The position numbers and the translations under genes were made by a program. Below are positions 37,035 to 46,611 of a stretch of 64,000 bases of DNA, piece after piece (position 1 is the first letter of the stretch; each line of letters begins with the position of its first letter). Source of the stretch: Pseudoruegeria sp. SK021 (GTDB lineage Bacteria > Pseudomonadota > Alphaproteobacteria > Rhodobacterales > Rhodobacteraceae); NCBI RefSeq assembly GCF_002119405.1, contig NZ_MTBG01000001.1, positions 186,001 through 250,000 on the forward strand, in the 5' to 3' direction. The notes beneath the pieces are model-generated. The model was not told the DNA's origin. It worked only from the letters and a program-made list of their open reading frames with translations, and did no database searches.

Positions 37035-37214
37035 TTAGGCTTGATCAGCGAAATCCTGGTGCACGATTTTCTTGTCGCAATAGGGGCATTCGACCCAGCC
37101 GCGGTCATGCGGGATGCTCAACCAAACCCGCGGATGTCCCAGCGACGCGCCGCCACCGTCACAGGCCACGCGAAACGCGGTCACCACTTCTATTTCCGGC
37201 GGGGCAATGGTCAT
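37035..37214 (-). CDS. zf-CHCC zinc-finger domain protein
   Basis: A 59-residue protein of the CHCC zinc-finger family, related to the mitochondrial complex I accessory subunit NDUFS6. The metal ligands are visible as cysteine in RVACDGGG, histidine in LGHPRVWL and the pair in [14 protein letters not shown] 37214 ([11 protein letters not shown]) follows a GGAGA-type site; longer frames upstream have no resemblance. The protein is short but complete for this family. Confidence 0.9.
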   Translation of the reverse strand: MTIAPPEIEVVTAFRVACDGGGASLGHPRVWLSIPHDRGWVECPYCDKKIVHQDFADQA

Positions 37215-37483
37215 CGCGGTCTCCTTGGGCAGGGGCTTAATCTTTGGCGGGCAGCATAGCGATCCAGAAAGCCGCGACAAGACCGCAGCTCACCCCGGCG
37301 GCAGGATCCCGCCATGGCAGATTCGCGCAGCCCCCGCGCCCGGACCCTCCCTGTCGACCCTGATCTTTGCCACCACAGCCCACATCCCGGCCGCACGCTG
37401 CCTTGCCCGGGCCGCCCTCAGGTCGTATGGGTTGGCATCACCGCGACCCAATGGTCTGCGGCGCGCACGGACTTCGGGGACAC

Positions 37484-38419
37484 ATGACACAAAACGCCAT
37501 CGAACTGACCGGCTTGACCAAAACATACACGGCACGCGGCAATCAGGCCGCGACCCACGCCCTGAAAGGGGTGGATCTGGCCGTGCCTGCCGGATCGATC
37601 TTCGGACTTCTCGGGCCAAACGGCGCGGGAAAATCGACCATGATCAATATCATGGCCGGTCTGGTCCTGAAAACATCCGGCAACGTCCGAATTTGGGGCT
37701 TTGATCAGGATGTGAACCCGCGCCAATCCCGGGCTGCCATCGGGGTGATGCCGCAGGAATTGAACCTCGATCCGTTCTTTTCGCCGCGTGCCTCGCTTGA
37801 GGTTCAGGCCGGCCTCTATGGCGTCCCGAAATCCCAGCGGCGCACCGATGAAATTCTTGATCTGGTCGGGCTGACAGACAAGGCCGATGCCTATTCCCGG
37901 TCGCTGTCTGGTGGGATGCGGCGGCGGTTGTTGTTGGGCAAGGCACTGGTCCATACGCCGCAGGTTTTGGTGCTGGACGAACCCACCGCGGGCGTGGACA
38001 TCGAATTGCGCCAGATGCTGTGGCGCAATGTCCGCCGATTGAACGACCAAGGCATGACCATCATCCTGACCACCCATTATCTGGAAGAAGCCCAAGAGAT
38101 GTGCGACGAGATCGCCATCATCAACCACGGTCAGGTGGTGGTGCGCGACACGACAACAGCGCTGCTTGGCCGCTTGGACGCCAAAACACTGGTGGTCACG
38201 CCGGAAACGCCCCCCACCGGCCCGTTGCCGTCAATCCCGAATGTCGAGGTGACGACCCGCGCGGATGGGCGTCTGGACTTTGCCTATCGCCGTTCGCTGA
38301 CATCGCCCGCGGAAATTCTGGACGCGGTGCGCAATGCCTCCATTGTCCTGCGCGATGTCGCCACCGAAGAACCCGATCTTGAGGACGTGTTCCTGTCGCT
38401 CACGTCGTCCGCGGGCTAA
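37484..38419 (+). CDS. ABC transporter ATP-binding protein (ABC-2/YadG type)
   Basis: A 311-residue ABC ATPase: Walker A GPNGAGKST, signature LSGGMRRRLLLG, Walker B VLVLDEPTAGVD and switch histidine in ILTTHYLEEA, with a C-terminal extension of about 80 residues. The fold is that of YadG-type exporters, normally paired with an ABC-2 permease. No permease gene lies on either side: a zinc-finger gene precedes it on the other strand and a cytochrome follows after 256 bases. ATG 37484 was chosen because earlier in-frame codons read as low-complexity sequence. Confidence 0.9.
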   Translation: MTQNAIELTGLTKTYTARGNQAATHALKGVDLAVPAGSIFGLLGPNGAGKSTMINIMAGLVLKTSGNVRIWGFDQDVNPRQSRAAIGVMPQELNLDPFFSPRASLEVQAGLYGVPKSQRRTDEILDLVGLTDKADAYSRSLSGGMRRRLLLGKALVHTPQVLVLDEPTAGVDIELRQMLWRNVRRLNDQGMTIILTTHYLEEAQEMCDEIAIINHGQVVVRDTTTALLGRLDAKTLVVTPETPPTGPLPSIPNVEVTTRADGRLDFAYRRSLTSPAEILDAVRNASIVLRDVATEEPDLEDVFLSLTSSAG

Positions 38420-38675
38420 CTGCATCCGATCATTTCTCCGGTGCGGCATCATCGACGCGCCGGAAAAAATCCAACGACAGAGCCCGATCTGAGGTAAACT
38501 TCCCGTGAGGCGCGCCGGGGAGGGCACGATTCGTATTAAATTGACGAAGCTGGACGCCGGATCGCCCCCTGACATGACGCGGGGGCTTGCGGCAAGGCCC
38601 GCCCCCCCCTGACCCGCCGATAACGATGATCTGCACGAATTGATCTTGATGTTATTTTGCGGGAGGGACACCACA

Positions 38676-39521
38676 ATGTATCGCTTTATGCTTGCGTTCG
38701 GCTGCCTGACTCTATCGACCACCTTGGCCACCACCACCAATGCTGAAACCGCGCTTGAACGGGGCGAATATCTGGTCGAAGGCCCGATGGGTTGCGGCAA
38801 CTGTCACACGCCACTGGGGCCGGACGGACCGATCATGGATCAGCATCTCGGCGGGCGACTGGTCGAAGATTCGGACATGTTCACCGCCTATGCCGCCAAC
38901 ATCACCCCCGGCGGCGTGATCGCCGATTGGACCGATGCGGAACTGGGGCGCGCGATCCGCGAAGGCATCCGGCCAGACGGCACCGTGATCGGTCCGCTGA
39001 TGCCCTTTGGCTTTTATCGCAACATCTCGGATACCGACCTTGCCGCCATCGTGACCTATCTGCGCAGCGTGCCTGTCGTCGATTTGGTCCAGCCCGCTTC
39101 GGTCTGGAACATTCCACTGCCGCCCGCCTATGGCCCCCCACTGGATGCGGTCGCCGATCTTCCCCGCGGCGTGACCGTCGAATGGGGGGAATATGTGGCG
39201 CAGGTCAGCCATTGCATGGAATGCCACAGCGGCTGGGGGCCAACCGGGCCGATGATCGACACCCATCTGGGGGCTGGCGGGTTTGAATTTCACGGACCTT
39301 GGGGGGTGTCGATTGCCCCGAATATCACCAATGGGCCAGACGGGCTGCTGGCCTATACCGACGCCGAGATCGCGGACATGATCATCGCGGGCCAGCGCCC
39401 GGATGGCAGCGCGATGCTGCCGCCGATGCCCTATCCTTATCTGGCGCGGATGACGCCCGAGGATCTGGACGCGCTGATCCTATATCTGCGCAGCGTTCCG
39501 CCCCTGCCGGATGCGGGCTGA
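38676..39521 (+). CDS. Exported diheme c-type cytochrome
   Basis: A 281-residue periplasmic cytochrome. The signal peptide spans about residues 1-23 (cleavage near TTTNA). Two CxxCH haem sites are present, CGNCH at 40-44 and CMECH at 180-184, each in its own cytochrome c domain; the first is followed by an AANITPGG motif and the second by APNITNG, like the cytochrome subunits of membrane dehydrogenases. Methionines in PLMPFGFY and PPMPYPYLA could be axial ligands. A GGGAGGG site precedes ATG 38676. No dehydrogenase partner is adjacent. Confidence 0.9.
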   Translation: MYRFMLAFGCLTLSTTLATTTNAETALERGEYLVEGPMGCGNCHTPLGPDGPIMDQHLGGRLVEDSDMFTAYAANITPGGVIADWTDAELGRAIREGIRPDGTVIGPLMPFGFYRNISDTDLAAIVTYLRSVPVVDLVQPASVWNIPLPPAYGPPLDAVADLPRGVTVEWGEYVAQVSHCMECHSGWGPTGPMIDTHLGAGGFEFHGPWGVSIAPNITNGPDGLLAYTDAEIADMIIAGQRPDGSAMLPPMPYPYLARMTPEDLDALILYLRSVPPLPDAG

Positions 39522-39591
39522 CCCACTGCCTGGAACCGCCCCGCCGTGCCCCGCGTTTGGTCCTAAGATTATTCTGCGCGGGATGAGGTGA

Positions 39592-40218
39592 ATGGTAGAG
39601 TGGGTAACGGCGCTGGTCGGCGGTTTGGGCCTGATCGGGATCGCGTGGCTGATGTTTCTCGAAAACGTCTTCCCGCCGATCCCGTCAGAATTGATCATGC
39701 CGCTAGCAGGCTTTACAGCCGCGACCGGTCAACACGACCTTTGGGCGGTCATTCTGGCCGGAACCCTTGGCTCCGTCGCCGGGGCGGTGATGTGGTATTG
39801 GGTCGGACGCCGGGTCGGCAGTGACCGGATGCGGCGACTGGCAGCTCGCCATGGCCGCTGGCTTACCCTGTCGCCGCAGGACATCACCCGGGCCGAAGAC
39901 TGGTTTCACCGCCATGGCGCCATTGCGGTCTTGCTGGGGCGTTTGGTCCCGGCAGTGCGCACCCTGATCTCGGTCCCGGCCGGCGCGGCCCGGATGAGCC
40001 AAGGCTCGTTCCTGATCTGGACCAGCCTTGGCACCGCAGTCTGGTCCGGACTTCTGGCTGTGGCGGGCTACGCCCTGCGGTCCAGCTATACTGACGTGGG
40101 CAAGTGGATGGATCCCCTCGCCACTGCCGTCTTGGTCGGAATGCTGGGCTGGTATCTTTGGCGGGTCATCACGTGGCCGTCACACGGGTCGCAGGACCGA
40201 CCTGACCCCAAAGCCTAA
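39592..40218 (+). CDS. DedA family membrane protein
   Basis: A 208-residue inner-membrane protein of the DedA/SNARE-associated family, which recent work links to lipid carrier transport across membranes. Marks are the early FLENVFPPIPSELIMPLAGF, the re-entrant segment GTLGSVAGAVMWYWVGR and the second acidic-arginine motif GRLVPAVRTLISVPAGAARM. Four to five hydrophobic segments are visible. It lies between the cytochrome and DadA genes on the same strand. Confidence 0.93.
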   Translation: MVEWVTALVGGLGLIGIAWLMFLENVFPPIPSELIMPLAGFTAATGQHDLWAVILAGTLGSVAGAVMWYWVGRRVGSDRMRRLAARHGRWLTLSPQDITRAEDWFHRHGAIAVLLGRLVPAVRTLISVPAGAARMSQGSFLIWTSLGTAVWSGLLAVAGYALRSSYTDVGKWMDPLATAVLVGMLGWYLWRVITWPSHGSQDRPDPKA

Positions 40219-40322
40219 GGCCAAGCCCATCGCGGAACAGCGCCGTCCCCGCGCCCCCTTGCACCCATCACGTCGCCGTCGCACTGTGACCACACATCAG
40301 ACACGCGCGGAAAGGAAGCGGC

Positions 40323-41579
40323 ATGAAAGTGATCGTCATGGGTGCCGGGGTTATCGGCGTCACGACTGCCTATTATCTTGCCCGGCAAGGCGCCGAAGTC
40401 ACGGTGCTGGATCGGCAAAAGGGGCCGGGTCTTGAGACCTCTTATGCCAATGCGGGAGAGCTGTCTTATGGCATGACCTCGCCATGGGCCGCGCCCGGCA
40501 TCCCGATGAAAGCCGTCAAATGGATGTTCATGAAGCGCCGCCCGCTATTCATCTGGCCGCTGATCAGCCCGACCATGTGGGTCTGGGCCGCGAAGATGGT
40601 GAACAATTGTAACGACAAAGCCTATGCCCTGAACAAGGCCCGGATGGTGCGCATTTCGAACTACAGCCGCGACGTGATGCCCGAACTGATCGCCGAGACC
40701 GGCATTGAGTATGATGGGCGGGCGCAGGGCACGTTACAGCTGTTCCGAACTGAAAAGCAGTTGAAAGGCTCGAAGGCTGACCAACAAATTTTGGCAGAGT
40801 TCGACAGCCCCTATCAGGTCCTCGACCGGGATGGCTGCATCGCCGCGGAACCGGCCTTGGCCTTCGTACGGGACAAATTTGTCGGCGGGTTGCAACTGAC
40901 CGCCGACCGCACTGGCGATTGCCGGCTGTTTACCATCGCTTTGGCCGAAAAGGCCGCCGAGATGGGGGTTGAGTTTCTCTATGGCCAAAATATCGACAGC
41001 ATCTGCGTCGAAAACGGCAAGGTCGTCGGCGTCGATACCGATCCGGCGGGACGGATCACCGGTGACGCCTATGTCTGTGCCTTGGGCTCTTATGGACCCA
41101 ATGTTCTGAACCCGATCGGGGTGCGGCTGCCGATCTATCCGGTCAAAGGCTATTCCGTGACCCTGCCGGTCACCGACGATGCCATGGCACCGCAATCGAC
41201 GATCATGGACGAGACCCATAAAGTGGCCATCACTCGGCTGGGTGACCGGATCCGGGTGGCGGGTACTGCCGAGATCGCTGGTTATTCCAACCGCCTCGGC
41301 CCCCATGCCACCGATACGGTGCGCCACGTGATCGGCGATCTGTTCCCACAGGGCGGCGACGTGGACCGGGCAGAAGGCTGGACGGGGCTGCGCCCGATGA
41401 CCCCTGACGGCACCCCGGTTCTGGGGGCCTCGAAATACCCCAACCTGTTTCTGAACACCGGCCATGGCACGCTGGGCTGGACCATGGCCTGCGGGTCGGG
41501 GCGTGCCGTCGCAGATGTGGTGCTGGGCAAGACCCCCGAGATCGATTTCGACGGTCTGACCGCCGCCCGCTACGACTAG
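40323..41579 (+). CDS. dadA: D-amino acid dehydrogenase, DadA type
   Basis: A 418-residue FAD-dependent oxidoreductase (DAO fold). The N-terminal dinucleotide motif is GAGVIGVTTAYYLARQGAEV with E/D at the end of strand two. SYANAGELSYGMTSPWAAPG and the C-terminal GWTGLRPMTPDGTPVLG and NTGHGTLGWTMACGSG match the DadA small subunit, which oxidises D-alanine and other D-amino acids and feeds electrons to the respiratory chain. No signal peptide. Alanine racemase is not in the window. A GGAAG site precedes the ATG. Confidence 0.9.
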   Translation: MKVIVMGAGVIGVTTAYYLARQGAEVTVLDRQKGPGLETSYANAGELSYGMTSPWAAPGIPMKAVKWMFMKRRPLFIWPLISPTMWVWAAKMVNNCNDKAYALNKARMVRISNYSRDVMPELIAETGIEYDGRAQGTLQLFRTEKQLKGSKADQQILAEFDSPYQVLDRDGCIAAEPALAFVRDKFVGGLQLTADRTGDCRLFTIALAEKAAEMGVEFLYGQNIDSICVENGKVVGVDTDPAGRITGDAYVCALGSYGPNVLNPIGVRLPIYPVKGYSVTLPVTDDAMAPQSTIMDETHKVAITRLGDRIRVAGTAEIAGYSNRLGPHATDTVRHVIGDLFPQGGDVDRAEGWTGLRPMTPDGTPVLGASKYPNLFLNTGHGTLGWTMACGSGRAVADVVLGKTPEIDFDGLTAARYD

Positions 41580-41588
41580 CGGGCGCGG

Positions 41589-43148
41589 TCAGTCATCCTC
41601 GGTGACAATGACGACCTCGGCCCCGGCAACCCCGGTGGCCGACGCCAACTGCCGCAGCCGGGTCTGGACAGCATCACTGTCGGGCACACTGACATTGTTC
41701 AGCACTTCAAGGCGGACGGCGTCGGCCTCAATCCGCAGACGGCAATGGCCCAACAACTCGGGCACGCTGGCCGAGAACCGGTGCCCCAACAGCAACGCCC
41801 GGCCCAAAATCTCGGCCCGGCGCACCTCGTTCGGGGTCAGAAGCTGATCGGTAATCTCAGTCACAGTGCCATCCACCTTGCCGCCGTAACGCGCCAAGAT
41901 CGTCACCGCCAGAAACGCCCGCTCGGGATGTGTCACCCCGATAAAGGGAAATTGCAGCAGCCGCCGAAAGGTCTCGCGCGCCCGGACCTTGGCGTGATCG
42001 CGCCACGCCATATCCGTCAGGGCGCAGGCCGCCAGCCGCAACCGTCGGTCCTGTTGGCTTTCGCCGGGGAACAGATCATCGGTCCATCGCGCCAACGCGG
42101 CGCTGAATTCCGGCACCCGGGCGATGGGCAAACCGATGGCCTGTGCCCCTTCCAACAGCGGATCGCGGTATTGTTCGGTCGGATCCAGTTGCCCATAGAG
42201 CCAGCCCTCGCGCAGCCCACAATCGGAAAACACGATCCGCTCCGGCTTGAGGTTCCGCAACACCCGCCACATTACCAATGCTGCCGCAGGCAAGGTCTTG
42301 ATCCGCCGCCCCGGAACGTCCGGCAGATCCGCCACCTCGTCTTGGGACATCCGGGCGATCTTTTTGGACAACGCCTGAAGCTCGGCCGCGGGCAGATTAT
42401 AGCCATGCACCACACTGATCGGCGCCCCGGTCATGGCAATGTGAATCCGCGCCAAGGCCCGCCAGCCACCGCCCACAGCATAAAACGCCGGCTGGGTCAG
42501 CATCGGCGGCAGATTCGCATCCAAAATCGCATCGATCTGCTTTTTGGCGGCATCCACGCCGTCTTCCATCATCCGCCCGACCGGCAGCGCCCCCAACGGC
42601 ATGCTGCTTAGCCGGTCCCCGACCCGGTCCCCGATCACCTCGGCCACTTCCAGACTGCCGCCGCCAATATCGCCCACCAGACCGGTGGGCTGAAAAAACC
42701 CCGAGATCACCCCCGTTGCCGTAAAGGTCGCCTCTTCTTCGCCGGTCAGAATGCGCGGCTGCAGCCCGGTCTTGTCCCGAATCGCCCGAATCAGATCCGC
42801 GCCATTGCCCGCACGCCGGGTCGCTTCGGTTGCCAGCACATCGATCCGGTCGACCTGCATGGCCTTGGCGATGGCATGCAGACGGACCACCGCATGCAAA
42901 GCGCGGCGGATCGCATCCTCGGTAAAGTTGCCGTCGGCGTCGATCCCGGCCCCCAGCGCAACCATCGATTTTTCGTTGAAACGGGGAAACGGCGCGCGGC
43001 TGAGATCGTCATAGACCACCAAGCGCAATGAGTTTGAGCCGATATCGATGACCCCGTAATGCGCCTGCTGCCGGGACAGGATCCGCGCCGTATCGATCTC
43101 GATCGTGCGCGGGTCCGACATCCCCTTATGTGACAAGCCCTGTTCCAT
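41589..43148 (-). CDS. Ppx/GppA family phosphatase
   Basis: A 519-residue member of the exopolyphosphatase/guanosine pentaphosphate phosphatase family. The actin-like ATPase-fold marks are YGVIDIGSNSLRLVVYD, the acidic ATEATRRAGNG, TGEEEATFTATGV and GDIGGGSLEVAEV. The C-terminal third is a helical HD-like region. Whether it acts mainly on polyphosphate or on pppGpp cannot be told from sequence. The ATG at 43148 follows GGGGA. It is at the start of a minus-strand group that includes ktrB, ktrA, HIT and nth. Confidence 0.9.
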   Translation of the reverse strand: MEQGLSHKGMSDPRTIEIDTARILSRQQAHYGVIDIGSNSLRLVVYDDLSRAPFPRFNEKSMVALGAGIDADGNFTEDAIRRALHAVVRLHAIAKAMQVDRIDVLATEATRRAGNGADLIRAIRDKTGLQPRILTGEEEATFTATGVISGFFQPTGLVGDIGGGSLEVAEVIGDRVGDRLSSMPLGALPVGRMMEDGVDAAKKQIDAILDANLPPMLTQPAFYAVGGGWRALARIHIAMTGAPISVVHGYNLPAAELQALSKKIARMSQDEVADLPDVPGRRIKTLPAAALVMWRVLRNLKPERIVFSDCGLREGWLYGQLDPTEQYRDPLLEGAQAIGLPIARVPEFSAALARWTDDLFPGESQQDRRLRLAACALTDMAWRDHAKVRARETFRRLLQFPFIGVTHPERAFLAVTILARYGGKVDGTVTEITDQLLTPNEVRRAEILGRALLLGHRFSASVPELLGHCRLRIEADAVRLEVLNNVSVPDSDAVQTRLRQLASATGVAGAEVVIVTEDD

Positions 43149-43241
43149 CGCCGTCCCCTAATGTCCTACGCGGATCCTGATGCTGACATTCTGTTCCCCG
43201 CAAGTCCACAGCCCGGCGTCGCAGGGATGGGGGGCCGGGGC

Positions 43242-44588
43242 TCAGCCCAAATGGACCTGCCCCGCCGGATAGCGCACCCGCGGCACGCTACGGGTTGCCA
43301 AAAAGAAGCCCAAAGTCAGCGGGCCGACTCGGCCAATCATCATCACCACGATGATCACCAACCGCCCGAACGTGTCCAATTCGGTCGTGGTTCCGCGCGA
43401 CAGGCCCACTGTGCCAAAGGCCGATGCCACCTCGAAACCCAGATCGAAAATCGCCCCGTCATGTGAGATTGAGATTGCGAACACGGCCACCATCACGGTC
43501 AGCAGACTAACCGTGGTCAGGGCCATCACCTTCATCGCTTCTTCCAGCCCAAGGCTGCGCCCGAACACGTGCAGAGTCGTGCGCCGTTGGAAAAACGCCA
43601 CCATCACCACCAACAGCAAGATGAACGTCGTCACCTTGATGCCGCCCGCGGTCGAGGTGCTGCCGCCGCCAATCACCATCAACAGCATCATCATCAGTGA
43701 CGTGCTGTCATGCAGCGATTCGATCTCCAGCGTGTTGAACCCCGCCGTCCGGGTGGTCACCACCTGAAACCACGCGGCCATCACCCGGGTCGGAACATCA
43801 GCTATCGCGCCCAGCGTGTTCGGATTGGTCCATTCCAGCGCCAGAAAAATGGCCCACGGCCCAAGGATCAGCGCCGCAGTGCCCGACAGCATCAACTTGC
43901 TGTGCAGACTTAAGGTGCGCCAACGCCGTTTGGCCGAGATGTCGCCGATCACCACGAAACCCAAGCCCCCCAGAATAAACATCAGCGGGATCGCCAGATT
44001 GATGATCGGGTCGCCAACCCAGCGCGACAGCCCGTCCGGGAACAACGCAAATCCGGCATTGTTAAAGGCCGATACGGAATGAAACAACGCATGCCACAGC
44101 CCGGTGCCCCAGCCAAATTCCGGCACGAACACCACGGCCAGCACCGCCACGCCCAGCAATTCACACGCAATCGCGATCTTCAAGATAAGCTGGGCCAGCG
44201 TCCCGAGCCGACTGAGCGAGGTCTGGTTCAGATCCTCGCGCAGGATGATCCGCTGGTTCATGCCCATCGGGATCCCCATGGCCGACAGCAGCAACACGGC
44301 AAAGGTCATCAGGCCAAGGCCGCCCAGCTGGATCAACACCATGATCACGGCCTGTCCGAACGCGGTAAACACGGTTCCCGTATCCACCACCGACAGCCCG
44401 GTCACCGTCACCGCCGACGCCGAGGTAAACAACGCCTCCATCCAATTGAGGGGCCCGTTATGCGCCGCGGGCAGTTTCAGCAGAAACGTCCCCAGCACCA
44501 CCAACGTCCCATAGAGCAGCGCCAGAAACGCCGGTGGCGGCAGCCGCGACAGCAGCTTCAATGCGGGTAGCCTACGACGCAGGTCCAT
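43242..44588 (-). CDS. Potassium uptake channel subunit KtrB/TrkH type
   Basis: A 448-residue membrane protein with the four pore loops of the Trk/Ktr/HKT family: VTVTGLSV, SAFNNAGFAL, TTRTAGFNT and ASAFGTVGLSRG. The gate loop GGGSTSTAGGIK is also present. The length and loops fit KtrB better than the longer TrkH. The regulatory RCK partner gene follows 17 bases upstream on the same strand, so the pair forms one K+ uptake system. Confidence 0.92.
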   Translation of the reverse strand: MDLRRRLPALKLLSRLPPPAFLALLYGTLVVLGTFLLKLPAAHNGPLNWMEALFTSASAVTVTGLSVVDTGTVFTAFGQAVIMVLIQLGGLGLMTFAVLLLSAMGIPMGMNQRIILREDLNQTSLSRLGTLAQLILKIAIACELLGVAVLAVVFVPEFGWGTGLWHALFHSVSAFNNAGFALFPDGLSRWVGDPIINLAIPLMFILGGLGFVVIGDISAKRRWRTLSLHSKLMLSGTAALILGPWAIFLALEWTNPNTLGAIADVPTRVMAAWFQVVTTRTAGFNTLEIESLHDSTSLMMMLLMVIGGGSTSTAGGIKVTTFILLLVVMVAFFQRRTTLHVFGRSLGLEEAMKVMALTTVSLLTVMVAVFAISISHDGAIFDLGFEVASAFGTVGLSRGTTTELDTFGRLVIIVVMMIGRVGPLTLGFFLATRSVPRVRYPAGQVHLG

Positions 44589-44605
44589 GGGCGGGTCCTA
44601 ACTGG

Positions 44606-45268
44606 TTACAAGGAGGCCGCGAAATCGCGCAGGTTGACCCGAACCCCCAGCAACAGCAGCTTGTCGTCACAGGCCAATTCAACCGGCGTCCCGTCGCCGC
44701 CCAGATAATCCGTGCCGCGCATCACGCCGATACAGCGCAGATCGAACCGCTCCAACAGTTTCAGGTCGGACAAGCGGCGCCCGTGCAGCGCCTGCGGCAC
44801 CAGAATATTGGCCACGTGATAGCCATTGCCCAAACTGACATAGTCCCGCACCAGCGGATTGTGCAGCACCTGCGCCGTATGCTGGCCACCATCCACCTCG
44901 GGATGAATGATCCGGTCCACCCCCAGTTTTGACAGGATCCGATGATGGGTCTTGTTGACCGCCTTGGCCCAGACCACCGGCACGCCGATCATCTTCAGAT
45001 TGATTGCGGTCAGAACGCTGGCTTCTAGGTTCTCGCTCATGGCAATCAGGGCCACATCGCACTCGCCGATGCCGCCATCGCGAAGGGCCACCTCATCGCG
45101 ACTGTCGAGAATCAGCGCCTGTGACACTTTTTCGGTGTAATCGGCCACGACCTTGTCGTCGCGGTCGATGCCGATCACGTAATTGCCGAACCGGGTCAAT
45201 TCACTGGCGACCGTGCCGCCATAGTTGCCCAATCCGATCACCGCGAAATTGCGTAGCTTGCGTCCCAT
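44606..45268 (-). CDS. KtrA-type potassium uptake regulatory protein
   Basis: A 220-residue cytosolic RCK protein. An N-terminal Rossmann domain binds nucleotide at AVIGLGNYGGTVASEL, with the second-strand acid in IGIDRDDKVV. The last 85 residues form the RCK-C/TrkA-C domain that binds a regulatory ligand. It assembles as a ring under the channel. Its gene precedes ktrB on the transcript. Confidence 0.92.
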   Translation of the reverse strand: MGRKLRNFAVIGLGNYGGTVASELTRFGNYVIGIDRDDKVVADYTEKVSQALILDSRDEVALRDGGIGECDVALIAMSENLEASVLTAINLKMIGVPVVWAKAVNKTHHRILSKLGVDRIIHPEVDGGQHTAQVLHNPLVRDYVSLGNGYHVANILVPQALHGRRLSDLKLLERFDLRCIGVMRGTDYLGGDGTPVELACDDKLLLLGVRVNLRDFAASL

Positions 45269-45353
45269 CCGGCATCCCTATTTCCGGTCGTATTCAAGAT
45301 CTCGTGTCCGGCAAGGCGCTAATGCCCCCCTCCGGCGCGGCATCTGGCCCGGC

Positions 45354-45734
45354 TCAGTCTGCGGGCAGCAGGCCTCCCAAAGGGCGTCCGGCCAGCAGAT
45401 GCACATGCATATGCGGCACTTCTTGCAGGGAATCCCGACCCGCGTTCGACACCAGCCGGAACCCGGCGCCGCCATCGGCCGGGCGCACCCCCAACTCGGC
45501 TGCGATCTCGCCCAAAAGCCGGGTGAAATCCACAATCTCGGCCTCGCTTGCCGCTAGCGCGAAGTCATCATAATTGACATACGCGCCTTTCGGGATCACC
45601 AAAATATGTTCCGGCGCTTGGGGCCGGACATCGCGAAACGCCAGCGAATGGGCGCTTTCCTTGACCTTGGTGCAGGGAATTTCGCCGCGCAGGATCTTGG
45701 CAAAGATATTCTGGTCGTCATAGGCATGGGCCAT
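45354..45734 (-). CDS. HIT family nucleotide-binding protein
   Basis: A 126-residue histidine-triad protein. The start region YDDQNIFAKILRGEIPC and the catalytic HMHVHLLAG are typical of the Hint-like branch, which hydrolyses adenosine phosphoramidates. ATG 45734 follows GAGGGG and leaves a gap after nth; an upstream TTG is less likely. It lies between nth and ktrA on the minus strand. Confidence 0.93.
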   Translation of the reverse strand: MAHAYDDQNIFAKILRGEIPCTKVKESAHSLAFRDVRPQAPEHILVIPKGAYVNYDDFALAASEAEIVDFTRLLGEIAAELGVRPADGGAGFRLVSNAGRDSLQEVPHMHVHLLAGRPLGGLLPAD

Positions 45735-45766
45735 CACGGGTCCCCTCTTGGCTGGGTCGGTTTGGA

Positions 45767-46456
45767 TCAAGGGGTCGCGCCGGGACCACCAATTGTCAAG
45801 CCGCCGGTTTCAATCGGCTCTTTTGCATCATATTGGCAAATATCCCGGATCACGCAGACGCCGCACATCGGCTTGCGGGCTTTGCAAGTGTACCGCCCGT
45901 GCAGGATCATCCAATGATGGGCATGGCGCTGAAATTCAGCCGGGACATTGTCCTCGATGGCGCGCTCCACCGCGGCCACGTCGCGTCCCACGGCCAGCCC
46001 GCTGCGGTTGCCGATCCGAAAGATATGGGTGTCCACTGCCTGCGCCGGCAAGCCCCACCACATGTTCAGCACCACATTGGCGGTCTTCCGGCCGACCCCC
46101 GGCAGACTTTCCAACGCCGCACGCGACGACGGCACCACACCGCCGTAATTCTCGACCAGAAGGCGGCTCATCGCGATGACGTTCTTGGCCTTGTTGCGAA
46201 ACAGACCGATGGTGCGAATATGGCCAATCAACCCCTCTTCGCCCAAATCCAGCATCTTCTGCGGCGTATCCGCAATCGGGAACAACGCCCGCGTCGCTTT
46301 GTTCACGCCCACATCCGTGGCCTGCGCCGACAGCGCAACCGCCACCAGCAACGTATAGGCGTTGGTATGGTCCAGCTCGCCCTTCGGCTCTGCCTCGACC
46401 TCTTGAAAGCGGCGAAACGCCGTCACCATGTCTTGATAGGAAAATTGTCGAACCAT
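45767..46456 (-). CDS. nth: Endonuclease III
   Basis: Nth is a DNA glycosylase/AP lyase that removes oxidised pyrimidines. The 229-residue protein has the helix-hairpin-helix LPGVGRKTANVVLNM with the catalytic lysine, the aspartate in AVDTHIFRI and the 4Fe-4S cluster ligands as CKARKPMCGVCVIRDIC. ATG 46456 (MVRQFSYQD) gives the usual length; an ATG at 46429 is also possible. The gene is divergent from the Ada-type methyltransferase, so two DNA repair genes share one spacer. Confidence 0.95.
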   Translation of the reverse strand: MVRQFSYQDMVTAFRRFQEVEAEPKGELDHTNAYTLLVAVALSAQATDVGVNKATRALFPIADTPQKMLDLGEEGLIGHIRTIGLFRNKAKNVIAMSRLLVENYGGVVPSSRAALESLPGVGRKTANVVLNMWWGLPAQAVDTHIFRIGNRSGLAVGRDVAAVERAIEDNVPAEFQRHAHHWMILHGRYTCKARKPMCGVCVIRDICQYDAKEPIETGGLTIGGPGATP

Positions 46457-46611
46457 AGGGCGGCTATGCCATGGCCGGTCGCTGGGCGGCAAGCCTGTTC
46501 CCACCGCCGCCTCGGCAGTCTCCACCTCCTTGCGCAAGTTTCGGGTCGCCCGCTTCGGCCCAAGCCCCTAGGTTTACCCCAAGCCACGCCAATCCGAAAA
46601 GGACCGCTTGC

